From contig NZ_LT629763.1 in assembly GCF_900105255.1 (NCBI RefSeq), forward strand, positions 1,116,001 to 1,180,000: 64,000 nt of DNA, written 5' to 3'. The translations under genes were made by a program, and so were the position numbers. This DNA comes from Halopseudomonas sabulinigri (GTDB lineage: Bacteria > Pseudomonadota > Gammaproteobacteria > Pseudomonadales > Pseudomonadaceae). Every line of letters starts with the position of its first letter. The first letter of the stretch is position 1. This document shows, piece after piece, positions 18,928 through 30,205 of the stretch. The notes under the pieces were generated by a model. That model searched no databases. It had not been told where the DNA came from and saw only the letters and a program-made list of their open reading frames with translations.

Positions 18928-20323
18928 AAAACAGCCTGTTCAGGCCATCCAGCGCGGCAACCCGATAGGCTTCGGCCATGGTGGGGTAATTGAAGGTCGT
19001 GTTGACGAAGTAATTGATGCTGTTGGCTTCGCCCTGCTGGTTCATGATGGCCTGGCCGATGTGCACAATCTCAGAGGCCTGGTCACCAAAACAGTGAATG
19101 CCCAGCACTTCCAGCGATTCACGATGAAACAATATTTTCAGCATACCCACAGGTTCGCCACTGATCTGTGCGCGCGCCATATTCTTGAAAAAGGCCTGGC
19201 CGATTTCATAGGGCACCTTTTCGTTGGTCAGCTCCTGCTCAGTCTTACCCAGCGAACTGATCTCGGGAATGGTGTAGATGCCCGTGGGTACATCATCCAC
19301 GAAACGCCAAGCATCATTGCTGACGATATTGCCTGCCGCTGAACGGCCTTGGTCGAAGGCGGCGCTGGCCAGACTCGGCCAACCAATCACATCGCCCACC
19401 GCGTAGATGTTGGGTACTGCTGTCCGGTAGTTCTCATCCACACTCAATTGGCCTCTGCCGTTCGGGTGCAGACCGATATTCTCCAGCCCCAGGCCATCGG
19501 TATTGCCCGTACGACCGTTACACCATAGCAGGGCATCAGCCTTGAGCCGCTTGCCGGACTTGAGGTGCAATACTACGCCACGGTTATCCGTTCCCTCGAT
19601 CTTCTCGTACTCTTCGTTATGACGAATCAGCACGCTGTTGTTACGCAGGTGATAGCTCAGCGCATCGGAGATCTCGTCGTCCAGGAAACTGAGTAGCCGC
19701 TCGCGGTTATCAATCAGGTCTACCTTCACGCCAAGCCCGCAGAAGATCGAGGCGTACTCGCAGCCGATCACGCCGGCACCATAGATAATCAAGGTTCGTG
19801 GCGTGTGGTTAAGACGCAAGATGGTGTCGCTATCGTAGATTCGCGGGTGCCCAAAGTTAACGTCAGACGGCCGGTACGGCCGCGACCCCGTCGCGACTAT
19901 GACCTCCTTAGCGATCAGCTTTTCCACCACGCCGGTGTTGTTGACCAGCTCGATGGTATGCTCGTCGGCGAAACTGCCCTTGCCAAAAAACACATCTACG
20001 CGATTACGAGCGTAGTAGCTGGTGCGCGACGCCACCTGCTTGGCCATCACTTTTTCCGCGCTTTTCAACACATCCGGAAAGGGAAACCAGCGTGGGTCGC
20101 CAATCGCCCGGAACATCGGATTGGTATTGAACTGAATGATCTGCTTGACCGAATAGCGCAGTGCCTTCGACGGGATGGTACCCAGGTGAGTGCAGTTGCC
20201 GCCCACTTCCTTGCGCTCCTCCACCACCGCCACCTTGCGGCCGTGTTTGGCGGCATTCATCGCCGCACCCTCACCTGCCGGGCCAGAGCCCAGCACCACC
20301 ACATCGTAGTTGTATACGGCCAT
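18926..20323 (-). CDS. sthA: Soluble pyridine nucleotide transhydrogenase
   Basis: SthA is a cytosolic FAD flavoprotein that moves reducing equivalents between NADPH and NAD+, mainly reoxidising excess NADPH. The 465-residue product matches the family length (466 in E. coli). It shows the N-terminal FAD fold [20 protein letters not shown], the redox-site segment [17 protein letters not shown] in which the usual second cysteine of lipoamide dehydrogenase is absent, the NAD(P) fold [18 protein letters not shown], and FAD-binding [18 protein letters not shown]. Alone on the minus strand between GDPD (convergent) and nqrM (202 nt upstream). Confidence 0.96.
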   Translation of the reverse strand: MAVYNYDVVVLGSGPAGEGAAMNAAKHGRKVAVVEERKEVGGNCTHLGTIPSKALRYSVKQIIQFNTNPMFRAIGDPRWFPFPDVLKSAEKVMAKQVASRTSYYARNRVDVFFGKGSFADEHTIELVNNTGVVEKLIAKEVIVATGSRPYRPSDVNFGHPRIYDSDTILRLNHTPRTLIIYGAGVIGCEYASIFCGLGVKVDLIDNRERLLSFLDDEISDALSYHLRNNSVLIRHNEEYEKIEGTDNRGVVLHLKSGKRLKADALLWCNGRTGNTDGLGLENIGLHPNGRGQLSVDENYRTAVPNIYAVGDVIGWPSLASAAFDQGRSAAGNIVSNDAWRFVDDVPTGIYTIPEISSLGKTEQELTNEKVPYEIGQAFFKNMARAQISGEPVGMLKILFHRESLEVLGIHCFGDQASEIVHIGQAIMNQQGEANSINYFVNTTFNYPTMAEAYRVAALDGLNRLF

Positions 20324-20525
20324 TCACTCGGTTCCTTGTATTGCAGGTAAACAGCTTGGCGCGCGCAGCCAGGCCGGCTTTACAGCATGCGCCAGCCCAG
20401 CCAGAAGACCAGAGCCGGCTGGCACAACAGATCGTTATTGCAGATGCGGCTAGTCACGCCAAGCCACGCGTGCCGCGCGGAGCGAGAACCAGCCTGGGCA
20501 CCCTAAACCGCGCTGCGGCCCGCGA

Positions 20526-20768
20526 CTAGTCGACTTTGGTGGCGTCACGCGCCAGCTCGAACTCCTGACTGCGCGGCGTAACACCCGCGTTGGCTGTCGC
20601 TTCTTCGCACTTTGTGGTGTCACCGCCGCAAATGCCGCAGGATTTGTCGAGCCCGGTTGCACCAATGCCACCGCAGGAGCCAGCAATCGGTTTGCGGCCC
20701 ATCATTACGCCGATGGCCATGCCGGCCACAATCAGCAGCATCAGGGGAAATACCAGAAGCCAAACCAT
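20526..20768 (-). CDS. nqrM: Na+-NQR maturation protein NqrM (DUF539)
   Basis: This 80-residue protein is one N-terminal membrane helix (MVWLLVFPLMLLIVAGMAIG) followed by a cysteine cluster: Cys32 (SCGG), Cys44 and Cys47 (CGIC) and Cys54. NqrM is needed to deliver the iron centre held between NqrD and NqrE. The ATG at 20768 is chosen because it starts at the helix; an upstream extension of 35 residues inside apbE has no family match. The gene begins 4 nt after the apbE stop and is the last of the nqr operon. The 202 nt beyond it, before sthA, contain G+C-rich inverted segments but no clear terminator. Confidence 0.9.
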   Translation of the reverse strand: MVWLLVFPLMLLIVAGMAIGVMMGRKPIAGSCGGIGATGLDKSCGICGGDTTKCEEATANAGVTPRSQEFELARDATKVD

Positions 20769-20772
20769 GGTT

Positions 20773-21795
20773 TTACTCCTCGCTCTGCGCCAGAGCGTTG
20801 AATTGAGGGGTGCCTTTGGAGACAAAGACCTCCCCGTCACGAATAACAAAAAAGGCGGGTATATCGTGCGCAATCGCGTAATCCCAACCGCGATCCTCGC
20901 CCATGATCATCAATAATGTGGAAAGAGCATCCGCCTCGGCCGCAGTATCGTCCAGCACAGTGACGGCTGCCAGCTTGTGCATCACCGGGTGACCGGAGCG
21001 GGCATCGAAGGTGTGCGAAAAACGCTGCCCGTCGACCTCGTAATAATTACGATAGTCTCCGGAAGTAGAGACGCTCTCACCATCCAGCGCGAGAATCATC
21101 TGTGCCACGCGCTCGTCATCACGCGGCTCTTCGATCGCAATGCGCCAAGGCCGGTTACCCGGTTTGTGGCCAGCAGCCTTGAGCTCCCCTGTCATCTCCA
21201 CCATATAGTTTGTGACGCCGTAGCTCGCCAACCGTTCCACCACCCGGTCAATCATATAGCCAGCCGCCAGGCTGCTAAGATCAAGCGACAGAGCGACATC
21301 CTTGCATAGTTGACCATCCGCGCGGATGTGCAGGTGCTGCTGTCCTACATTCAACATGGCCTGCTGCAGCTGATCGGGGTGCGGCGCCTGGTGCTCTTCA
21401 CCACCATGAAATCCCCACAACTTGAGCAAAGGAGCGACGGTAATATCAAAGGATCCGTCACTGTCGATGTAGAGCTTGTCCGTCAGCTGTACCATGTCGA
21501 TGACCGATTGCGGCATCGACATGCAGGTGCCAGCACTCGCATCATTGAAATGTGCAAGGTCCGAGTCACTGCGCCAATTGGAGACTTCCTTATCGAAATG
21601 CGCGAGCATTTCTTCAATATCCTGCTGCAGCGCGTCCGGCTCGGGTGAGTGCTCCGAAGGCACCCATTTGATGGAATAGGTGCTACCCATGGTCGCGCCG
21701 TACATTTCCGCAACCGGGTCTACAGAATTGAAACAGCCCGTTAGGGCTGCTGCGAAAGCAACAGCTATAACGGGCCGGGAGAAGCGCAAGCGCAT
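20773..21795 (-). CDS. apbE: FAD:protein FMN transferase (ApbE/NqrX lipoprotein)
   Basis: ApbE attaches FMN through a phosphoester to threonines of NqrB and NqrC in the periplasm, using FAD. The 340-residue product is a lipoprotein: MRLRFSRPVIAVAFAAALTG precedes Cys21, the lipobox cysteine. The core has GATMGSTYSIKWV, ALSLDLSSLAAGYMIDRVVE and the FAD/metal segment FSHTFDARSGHPVMH, with a threonine-rich LDDTAAEADALSTLLMIMGE region. The ATG at 21795 lies 1 nt after the nqrF TAA; a start 6 codons upstream is possible but less likely. It sits between nqrF and nqrM. Confidence 0.95.
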   Translation of the reverse strand: MRLRFSRPVIAVAFAAALTGCFNSVDPVAEMYGATMGSTYSIKWVPSEHSPEPDALQQDIEEMLAHFDKEVSNWRSDSDLAHFNDASAGTCMSMPQSVIDMVQLTDKLYIDSDGSFDITVAPLLKLWGFHGGEEHQAPHPDQLQQAMLNVGQQHLHIRADGQLCKDVALSLDLSSLAAGYMIDRVVERLASYGVTNYMVEMTGELKAAGHKPGNRPWRIAIEEPRDDERVAQMILALDGESVSTSGDYRNYYEVDGQRFSHTFDARSGHPVMHKLAAVTVLDDTAAEADALSTLLMIMGEDRGWDYAIAHDIPAFFVIRDGEVFVSKGTPQFNALAQSEE

Positions 21796-21796
21796 C

Positions 21797-23020
21797 TTAA
21801 CCGCCAAAGTCATCGAGCAGAATATTCTCGGGTTCTACCCCCAGGTCCTGCAGCATTTTGATCACCGAGGCGTTCATCATCGGCGGACCGCACATGTAGA
21901 ACTCGCAGTCTTCCGGTGCTGGATGGTCCTTCAGATAGTTCTCCAACAGGACATTATGGATGAAGCCGGTCGGGCCCTCCCAATTATCCTCGGGGAGTGG
22001 GTCAGACAACGCCAGGTGCCATTCAAAGTTCTCGTTCTCTGCCGCCAAGGTGTCGTACTCGTCGACATAGAAGGCTTCACGCAGCGAGCGCGCACCGTAC
22101 CAGAAGGTGATCTTGCGGGTAGAATTGAGACGCTTGAGCTGATCAAAGATGTGTGAACGCATCGGCGCCATACCGGCACCACCGCCGATGAAGACCATTT
22201 CCGCGTCGGTATCCTTGGCGAAGAACTCACCAAATGGCCCATACACAGTGACCTTGTCGCCCGGCTTGAGACTGAACACCCAAGACGACATCTGGCCAGG
22301 CGGCAGGTCATCACGACCCGGCGGCGGCGATGCTACCCGGATGTTGAATTTCACCAAGCCACGCTCTTCCGGATAGTTGGCCATCGAGTAAGCGCGAATC
22401 ACTGTCTCATCTACCTTGGAGACGTAGCGCCACAGGTCGAACTTGTCCCAGTCACCACGGAATTCCGGCTGAATGTCGAAATCCTTGTAGTTGACGGTGT
22501 GCGGCGGGCATTCCAGCTGCACATAACCACCAGCACGGAAGTCGACGTTCTCGCCTTCCGGCAACTTGAGCGTCAGCTCCTTGATGAAAGTAGCAACGTT
22601 GGGATTGGACTCAACGGTGCATTCCCACTTCTTGACGCCGAAGACTTCTTCGGGGACTTCGATCTTCATATCCTGTTTGACCGGGGTCTGGCAGGACAGG
22701 CGCCATCCTTCCTTGGCTTCGCGCTTGGTGAAGTGCGACTCCTCGGTAGGCAGCATTTCGCCGCCGCCACTCTCGACAATGCACTTGCACTGGGCGCAAG
22801 TACCGCCGCCGCCGCAGGCGGAGGACAGGAAAATACCGTTGGCCGACAAGGTGTTCAGCAGCTTGGAGCCGGCGGCTACAGTCACGGTGCGCTCACCATT
22901 GATTTCAATGGTGACGTCGCCACTGCTGACCAGCTTCGAACGGGCGATCAGAATGATGGCAACCAGCGACAACACGATGGCTGTAAACATCCCGACGCCC
23001 AGAAAAATTTCCATGTTCAT
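21797..23020 (-). CDS. nqrF: Na+-NQR subunit F
   Basis: NqrF is the NADH-oxidising subunit. The 407-residue product has a single N-terminal membrane helix (about 5-26). A 2Fe-2S ferredoxin domain carries [14 protein letters not shown] and a later cysteine in WRLSCQTPV. The FAD domain shows [11 protein letters not shown], and the NADH domain shows [17 protein letters not shown] and [13 protein letters not shown]. These are the full set for a functional reductase. nqrE ends 16 nt upstream and apbE starts 1 nt after the stop. Electrons pass from FAD to the 2Fe-2S centre, then into NqrD/E, NqrC and NqrB. Confidence 0.97.
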   Translation of the reverse strand: MNMEIFLGVGMFTAIVLSLVAIILIARSKLVSSGDVTIEINGERTVTVAAGSKLLNTLSANGIFLSSACGGGGTCAQCKCIVESGGGEMLPTEESHFTKREAKEGWRLSCQTPVKQDMKIEVPEEVFGVKKWECTVESNPNVATFIKELTLKLPEGENVDFRAGGYVQLECPPHTVNYKDFDIQPEFRGDWDKFDLWRYVSKVDETVIRAYSMANYPEERGLVKFNIRVASPPPGRDDLPPGQMSSWVFSLKPGDKVTVYGPFGEFFAKDTDAEMVFIGGGAGMAPMRSHIFDQLKRLNSTRKITFWYGARSLREAFYVDEYDTLAAENENFEWHLALSDPLPEDNWEGPTGFIHNVLLENYLKDHPAPEDCEFYMCGPPMMNASVIKMLQDLGVEPENILLDDFGG

Positions 23021-23036
23021 CAGTTACAGCTCCTCT

Positions 23037-23648
23037 TTACAGTTGCACGCCGGAAAAGGACATGAAACCCAGCGACATCAGACCCACGGTGATGAAGGTG
23101 ATACCCAGGCCACGCAAGCCATCGGGTACATCGCTGTATTTCAACTTTTCACGGATACCTGCCAACGCGATGATGGCCAGTGCCCAGCCGATACCCGCAC
23201 CAGCACCGTAAACCACACTCTCACCAAAGGCGTAGTCGCGCTCTACCATGAACAGTGAGGCACCCATGATGGCGCAGTTCACTGTAATCAAAGGTAGGAA
23301 CACACCCAGCGCGTTATAAAGAGCAGGGACGAACTTATCGAGCAACATTTCAAGGATCTGCACGATGGCGGCGATCACACCGATATAGCTCAGCAGACCC
23401 AAAAAGCTCAGGTCTACATTCGGCAGACCAGCCCAGGCCAGCGCACCATCTTTCAGCAGATAGGTGTAGATCAGGTTGTTGGCCGGTGTGGTGATAGCCA
23501 GCACCACGACTACCGCAACACCCAAACCGATAGCAGTCTCAACCTTCTTGGAGATGGCGATGAAGGTACACATCCCCAGGAAGAAGGCGAGCGCCATGTT
23601 CTCTACAAAGATCGCCCGAACCAGCAGGCTTATGTAATGTTCAATCAT
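23037..23648 (-). CDS. nqrE: Na+-NQR subunit E
   Basis: This 203-residue protein is very hydrophobic, with six membrane helices and the NqrD/NqrE fold related to RnfA. Each of NqrD and NqrE contributes two cysteines to the intramembrane iron centre; here they are in [12 protein letters not shown] (about residue 26) and in [13 protein letters not shown] (about 120). Length and motifs are normal. The ATG at 23648 lies 3 nt after the nqrD stop, so nqrD and nqrE are probably cotranslated. Confidence 0.96.
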   Translation of the reverse strand: MIEHYISLLVRAIFVENMALAFFLGMCTFIAISKKVETAIGLGVAVVVVLAITTPANNLIYTYLLKDGALAWAGLPNVDLSFLGLLSYIGVIAAIVQILEMLLDKFVPALYNALGVFLPLITVNCAIMGASLFMVERDYAFGESVVYGAGAGIGWALAIIALAGIREKLKYSDVPDGLRGLGITFITVGLMSLGFMSFSGVQL

Positions 23649-23651
23649 GGC

Positions 23652-24323
23652 TTACATAGCCTCCTTCATGGCACGGGTCTGCGGCGCCATCTTGAATTCC
23701 GGCGCTTCTACCTGATCAGTTTTCCAGGAGCGCAGGCCCCAAATGATCAGGCCGATGATGAAGAATGCAGACGGCGGCAACAGCAACAAGCCGTTGGGCT
23801 GATACCAGCCACCGGCGTTGACCACCGGCAGAATCTCGATACCAAACAGGCTACCGGCACCCAACAATTCGCGCACAGTCGCAACGCAGATCAGGATGAA
23901 GCTGTAACCCAGACCGTTACCAATACCATCCAGGAAGCTCATGTGTGGCGGGTTCTGCATGGCGAAGGCTTCCGCGCGGCCCATCACGATGCAGTTGGTG
24001 ATAATCAGCCCAACAAACACCGACAGCTGCTTGCTGATGCTGTACGCATAGGCCTTGAGCACCTGGTCAACCACGATAACCAGCGAGGCAATGATCACCA
24101 TCTGCACAATCATGCGGATCGAGCTGGGGATCTGGTTACGCACCACTGAGATGAACAGGTTGGACAGCGCAGTCACCGAGGTCAGTGCAATACACATGAC
24201 CAGAGTCACATTCAGGCTGGTGGTTACCGCCAGCGCGGAGCAGATACCAAGAATCTGCAGCGCGATGGGGTTGTTACTGAAAATCGGATCAAAGAGCACC
24301 TGTTTGGCGCTTGCCTTAGCCAT
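23652..24323 (-). CDS. nqrD: Na+-NQR subunit D
   Basis: The 223 residues begin with a short cytosolic amphipathic segment ([20 protein letters not shown]) followed by six membrane helices. Iron-centre cysteines are present in [12 protein letters not shown] (about 28) and [15 protein letters not shown] (about 112), the counterparts of those in NqrE. NqrD belongs to the same family as RnfE. The start is 2 nt after the nqrC stop and its stop 3 nt before nqrE, so the reading frames are tightly packed. Confidence 0.96.
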   Translation of the reverse strand: MAKASAKQVLFDPIFSNNPIALQILGICSALAVTTSLNVTLVMCIALTSVTALSNLFISVVRNQIPSSIRMIVQMVIIASLVIVVDQVLKAYAYSISKQLSVFVGLIITNCIVMGRAEAFAMQNPPHMSFLDGIGNGLGYSFILICVATVRELLGAGSLFGIEILPVVNAGGWYQPNGLLLLPPSAFFIIGLIIWGLRSWKTDQVEAPEFKMAPQTRAMKEAM

Positions 24324-24325
24324 GA

Positions 24326-25105
24326 TTATGCCTCCCCTGCGCGAAGATGATCGAGGAACTCGCCAAAGCCGTCTTGACCCAGCCAGAAACGCACCAGGTT
24401 TTCCACGCCCCGACTGGTCAGGGTCGCGCCGGCCAGTGCATCTACCTGATGCTCGGCATTCGGACTGTTACTGTCTACGCCGCCCTTGATGACGCTGATA
24501 TCAACATCACCGGACTCGTCATAAACCACCTTGCCGGTCCACTGCTTCTTCCAGTTCGGGTTATCCACCTCACCACCCAGACCGGGCGTCTCGGCGTGCT
24601 GATAAAAGCCCAGCCCCACCACGGTTTTCAGATCGCTTTCCAGCGCCATGAAACCGTACAGAGTCGACCACAGCCCATAGCCATGGATCGGCAGAATCAG
24701 CGTCTGGATCTCGCCCTGCTCGTCCTCTACCACGTACACGGTCGAGTAATACGCTTGACGGCGAATACTGGCGATATCGGCCTTGGGGTCCATGCGCTCG
24801 GAGGTCGCAGGGTCCTTGGCCGCTTTTTGCTGGTCGTAGGTCAGCGGGTCTTTCGCATCGCTGAACTCGCCAGTGCGCAGATCAACCAGGCGCGGCGTGA
24901 TTTGCTTGAATTGCTCCTGCACGCTCACACCTTCTTTATAAAGGCCGGCAATCTGCAGAATGTTGCGCTGTTTGTCCTGCAACTGGTTAGTGACTTGGAC
25001 CGGCTTGAGTGCGACCGCAGCGGCAGACACCACTACAGAGCAGACCAGACAGACCAGGAGCGCAACCGTCAGCGTGCGGACAACGGATTCTTTCTTACTG
25101 GACAT
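24326..25105 (-). CDS. nqrC: Na+-NQR subunit C
   Basis: NqrC carries covalent FMN on a periplasmic domain. The 259-residue product has one N-terminal membrane helix (about 14-35, [20 protein letters not shown]). The flavinylation motif near the C-terminus is AGATLTS (consensus [DSA]GAT-x-[ST]), whose second threonine is the expected FMN site. The ATG at 25105 ([13 protein letters not shown]) is preferred because it gives the standard N-terminus and overlaps the end of nqrB by 11 nt; a longer frame adds 20 unlikely residues. Confidence 0.96.
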   Translation of the reverse strand: MSSKKESVVRTLTVALLVCLVCSVVVSAAAVALKPVQVTNQLQDKQRNILQIAGLYKEGVSVQEQFKQITPRLVDLRTGEFSDAKDPLTYDQQKAAKDPATSERMDPKADIASIRRQAYYSTVYVVEDEQGEIQTLILPIHGYGLWSTLYGFMALESDLKTVVGLGFYQHAETPGLGGEVDNPNWKKQWTGKVVYDESGDVDISVIKGGVDSNSPNAEHQVDALAGATLTSRGVENLVRFWLGQDGFGEFLDHLRAGEA

Positions 25106-26309
25106 TGCGAGCAAGCCTCCGTTTGATGTTGGCTTGAACCACAAAGTGGTCGATGAGCGGTGCAAACAGGTTGGCGAACAGGATGGCCAGCATCATGCCT
25201 TCCGGAAAGGCCGGGTTGACCACACGAATGAGGATCACCATCAAGCCGATCAATGCGCCAAACAGCCATTTGCCGGTGTTGGTCATGGAGGCTGATACCG
25301 GGTCCGTCGCCATGAAGATCATGCCGAAAGCGAAACCGCCCACCACCATATGCCAATACCAAGGCACCGAGAACATCGGATTGGTATCCGAACCTATGCT
25401 GTTGAACAGCAGGCTGGTGGCAATCATTCCGATCATTACGCCGGCGACGATACGCCAGTTGGCGATCTTGGTCAGCAGCAGTACCGCACCACCGATAAAG
25501 ATGGCCAGCGTAGAGACCTCACCCATCGAACCCTGCAGGTTGCCGTAGAAGGCGTCCCACCAGGTGATGCCCTGGGCAACCACTTGCTCGATGCCGCCAG
25601 ACGCCGCCATGCTCAGCGCGGTAGCGCCAGCAAAACCGTCCACTGCTGTCCAGACTGCGTCGCCCGACATCTGCGCCGGATAGGCGAAGAACAGGAAAGC
25701 GCGGCCGGTCAGTGCCGGGTTGAGGAAGTTCTTGCCGGTACCGCCAAAGACTTCCTTGCCGATCACCACGCCAAAGCTGATACCCAGCGCGACCTGCCAC
25801 AGCGGAATGCTCGGCGGTACGATCAGGGCAAACAGAATCGAGGTAACGAAGAAGCCTTCGTTCACTTCGTGCTTGCGGATGGAGGCAAAAACCACTTCCC
25901 AGAAGCCGCCAACCAGGAAGGTAACGGCATACACGGGCAGGAAGTAGGCAGCGCCGTGAATCAGGTTGTCCCACAGACTGTCAGGATTAAACCCAGCAAA
26001 CAACTGTATAAGCGCAATACGCCAGTTATCCTGGGCCGCCAGCAGGTCTGCATTACCAGCATAGATACTGTTGGCCTGGTAACCGATGTTGTACATCCCG
26101 TAGAAAATAACCGGGAAAGTACAAAGCCATACGGTAATCATCATGCGCTTGAGGTCGAGACCGTCACGCACGTGGGCGGTGGTCTTGGTGACACTGCCCG
26201 GGCGATAGAAGAAGGTATCAACGGCTTCGTAGAGGGCATACCACTTTTCGTGCTTGCCGCCCTTCTCGAAGTTGTGCTCGATCTTGTCGAGGAATGCGCG
26301 TACACCCAT
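25095..26309 (-). CDS. nqrB: Na+-NQR subunit B
   Basis: NqrB is the largest membrane subunit (404 residues, about 10 helices). It contains the quinone site, covalent FMN and riboflavin, and forms part of the sodium path. The FMN-threonine motif is in [15 protein letters not shown] at about residue 224-230. Other conserved pieces are [22 protein letters not shown] and [20 protein letters not shown]. The start lies 3 nt after the nqrA stop and its C-terminus overlaps nqrC. Confidence 0.97.
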   Translation of the reverse strand: MGVRAFLDKIEHNFEKGGKHEKWYALYEAVDTFFYRPGSVTKTTAHVRDGLDLKRMMITVWLCTFPVIFYGMYNIGYQANSIYAGNADLLAAQDNWRIALIQLFAGFNPDSLWDNLIHGAAYFLPVYAVTFLVGGFWEVVFASIRKHEVNEGFFVTSILFALIVPPSIPLWQVALGISFGVVIGKEVFGGTGKNFLNPALTGRAFLFFAYPAQMSGDAVWTAVDGFAGATALSMAASGGIEQVVAQGITWWDAFYGNLQGSMGEVSTLAIFIGGAVLLLTKIANWRIVAGVMIGMIATSLLFNSIGSDTNPMFSVPWYWHMVVGGFAFGMIFMATDPVSASMTNTGKWLFGALIGLMVILIRVVNPAFPEGMMLAILFANLFAPLIDHFVVQANIKRRLARNVQ

Positions 26310-26312
26310 GAC

Positions 26313-27659
<1,347 letters not shown>

Positions 27660-27944
27660 CTAATCACTAGTTTGGAATCTTTAAGGGCGGGCTGCTGGTG
27701 CGGAGCACAACAAGCTCTGGCGGAATGGCTCTTGGCAACAGACACGGAATCAGGGCGAGGCAGCCACAAACCCCCATCAAAAATCCCGCTAAGTATAAGG
27801 TTCCTGCCCAGTCAATGCTACTCGGCCCCTTGGTTTTTTCCGGTTTTTAATCGACTACATTGATTAAATCTATGGCGCTGAAAGCCGCGCTATTACGGCC
27901 ATTGGCGTAGACTGAAACACTGCATTGCCAACCCGGAGACAATC

Positions 27945-28505
27945 ATGCGCACGCCCTACCTGCTGCTTGCCAGCCTATTACTGGCAAATACTGGCTACGC
28001 CAGCACCGAGCGCTTCAATCAGGCCAGCTTCGCCGACAGCGTCACCGTGCAAAACAGTAACCAAGTATTGCAACAGCGTAGTCGCTATCTGCTGGAATAT
28101 CTTTTTGTCGACGTATACAGCGCCGCACTTTACGCACCGGCAGACAGCCAACTGTCCTCACTGTTGACCAGCGACAACCCATTGCGCCTTGAGCTTTACT
28201 ACTACCGCTCGATCAAGCGCAGCGACGTAATCAAGGCGGCCTGGACCGCCTTGAATCGTCAGTACAACGCGGCGACGCTGGCCGAGCTCAAGCCGAAAGT
28301 CGACCGCCTGCATGCCACCTTCAAGGACATCCAGCCCGGCGACCGCTACAGTCTTACCCGCCTGAACGAAGGCACCCTGGTACTGCAACTCAACGGCGCA
28401 ACCGTATTCACCGCCAACGACAGACAGCTGGCCGACGCTTATCTGGGCATCTGGCTGCGGGCAAACGGTTTGTCGGACGACCTACGCAATGCCCTGCTGA
28501 ACTGA
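27945..28505 (+). CDS. Exported chalcone isomerase-like domain protein
   Basis: This 186-residue protein has a signal peptide (MRTPYLLLASLLLANTGYA). The domain resembles bacterial chalcone isomerase-like proteins: a beta strand and helix region LLEYLFVDVYSAALYAPAD, a middle LRLELYYYRSIKRSDVIKAA, and a C-terminal ADAYLGIWLRANGLSDDLRNALL. Bacterial members usually lack the plant catalytic residues and are thought to bind fatty acids or lipids, so enzyme activity should not be assumed. The gene is divergent from nqrA, with GGAG before the ATG, and is followed by a symmetric terminator. Confidence 0.72.
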   Translation: MRTPYLLLASLLLANTGYASTERFNQASFADSVTVQNSNQVLQQRSRYLLEYLFVDVYSAALYAPADSQLSSLLTSDNPLRLELYYYRSIKRSDVIKAAWTALNRQYNAATLAELKPKVDRLHATFKDIQPGDRYSLTRLNEGTLVLQLNGATVFTANDRQLADAYLGIWLRANGLSDDLRNALLN

Positions 28506-28526
28506 CCGGGGCAAATCACAGACAAC

Positions 28527-28552
28527 AAAAAAGGCGCCGAGGCGCCTTTTTT
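28527..28552. terminator. Bidirectional terminator between the chalcone isomerase-like gene and GAPDH
   Basis: GGCGCC at 28533-28538 pairs with GGCGCC at 28541-28546 (self-complementary arms, 2-nt centre). The stem is flanked by six A on the left and six T on the right, so it works in both directions between two convergent genes. Confidence 0.88.
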
Positions 28553-28566
28553 GCAATGCCCATCAA

Positions 28567-30006
28567 TCAGGCCGGGAACGCCGGCGGATTAACGTGAGCC
28601 ATGTCTTCCAGAATACGCACTACCTGGCAGCTGTAGCCAAACTCGTTGTCATACCAGACGTACAGAATAACGCGGTTGTCGTTGCAGATGGTCGCCTCAG
28701 CATCAACCACACCGGCGTGACGCGATCCCACGAAGTCGGAAGAAACCACCTCTACCGAGTTGGTGAAGTCGATCTGCTTGTGCAGGTCAGAGTGCAGCGC
28801 CATGTGACGCAGGTACTCGTTCACCTCATCACGATCGGTCGACTTTTCCAGGTTCAGGTTGAGAATAGCCATGGAAACGTTCGGCGTCGGCACACGGATA
28901 GCGTTACCACTCAGCTTGCCCGCCAGCTCCGGCAGTGCCTTGGCAACCGCCTTGGCAGCACCGGTCTCGGTAATAACCATGTTCAACGCAGCGCTACGAC
29001 CGCGGCGATCACCCTTATGGAAGTTATCGATGAGGTTCTGGTCGTTAGTGTACGAGTGAACCGTCTCAACGTGACCATTGACGATGCCGAACTTGTCGTT
29101 GATGGCCTTGAGCACCGGCACAATGGCGTTGGTGGTGCAAGACGCAGCGGAGATGATCTTGTCTTCCGGGGTCATCGCAGCGTGATTGATGCCGTGCACG
29201 ATGTTTTTCAGGTCGCCCTTGCCCGGTGCAGTCAAAACCACCTGACTGGCACCCTTGCACTGCAAGTGCTGGGAAAGGCCGGCCTCGTCGCGCCATACGC
29301 CGGTGTTATCAACGATGATCGCATCGCTTATGCCGTAGCTGGTGTAATCGATGCTGGCTGGATCGCTGGCATAAATAACCTGGATCTGATTGCCATTGGC
29401 AGTCAGCGTGTTGTTTTCTTCATCAATGGTGATGGTGCCTTGGAAGGAGCCGTGTACAGAGTCGCGGCGCAGCAGGCTGGCGCGCTTGGCCAGGTCGTTG
29501 GCAGCACCCTTGCGAACCACAATGGCGCGCAGACGCAGGCCATCGCCAGCACCGGCCTTCTCGATCATGATGCGGGCCAGCAGGCGACCGATACGCCCAA
29601 AGCCGTAAAGCACTACGTCACGACCCTGGCGGCGCTCGCCAGTGTGGCCAATGACGCTGCTCAACTCGTCACGCAGGAAAGCATCCAGATCATCGCTGCC
29701 ACTCTCGCGGAATTTTTTAACCAGACGAGCGAGGTCGATGGACGCTGGGCCCAGGTCAAGGTCAAGCAGCGCTTTGATAACCGGGAAGGTGTCGTGCACT
29801 GACAGTTCGGTGTCGTCGATCTGACGCGCAAACCGGTGTGACTTCAACAGACTGATGACCGAGCGGTTGACCAGGCCACGGCCATAAATGGACGTCACCA
29901 CGTTGTGCTCACGGTACAGACGACCGATCAGAGGAATCATGGCTTCGGCGGTCGCTTCACGATCCGTCCAGCTTTCCAGACACTGCTCGAATTGGGCTTG
30001 AGTCAC
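28567..30006 (-). CDS. Glyceraldehyde-3-phosphate dehydrogenase with N-terminal extension
   Basis: The 479-residue product has a normal GAPDH core preceded by about 130 extra residues. The nucleotide-binding motif YGFGRIGRLLARIM starts near residue 133. The catalytic cysteine is Cys290 in SAASCTTNAIVPV, followed by HSYTNDQNLID and the C-terminal WYDNEFGYSCQVV. After the second strand it has RAIVVRKGA where NAD-specific enzymes have an Asp; this may allow NADP use (inference). The extension MTQAQFEQCLESWTDREA resembles that of the second GAPDH of Pseudomonas, which lies beside mfd. A GTG at 30006 with AAGG 7 nt upstream fits better than a TTG at 30021. Confidence 0.9.
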   Translation of the reverse strand: MTQAQFEQCLESWTDREATAEAMIPLIGRLYREHNVVTSIYGRGLVNRSVISLLKSHRFARQIDDTELSVHDTFPVIKALLDLDLGPASIDLARLVKKFRESGSDDLDAFLRDELSSVIGHTGERRQGRDVVLYGFGRIGRLLARIMIEKAGAGDGLRLRAIVVRKGAANDLAKRASLLRRDSVHGSFQGTITIDEENNTLTANGNQIQVIYASDPASIDYTSYGISDAIIVDNTGVWRDEAGLSQHLQCKGASQVVLTAPGKGDLKNIVHGINHAAMTPEDKIISAASCTTNAIVPVLKAINDKFGIVNGHVETVHSYTNDQNLIDNFHKGDRRGRSAALNMVITETGAAKAVAKALPELAGKLSGNAIRVPTPNVSMAILNLNLEKSTDRDEVNEYLRHMALHSDLHKQIDFTNSVEVVSSDFVGSRHAGVVDAEATICNDNRVILYVWYDNEFGYSCQVVRILEDMAHVNPPAFPA

Positions 30007-30205
30007 GGCTTTACCTTCCAAGTCTTGATAACTAAAGGGCGCATATTATGCTGTCCGCAGCCCGCCGAGGCAATGTCCTGTCCAAAAACAGCCGGAGAAT
30101 GCCCCATCAGCAGGCTGACGGCGTTACACTTAGCCCCTCTGAGAACGGGCCGAATCGCGACTGGCGATACGGCGCCAAGCTACGCGACCATCAAGAGCCT
30201 ACTGC

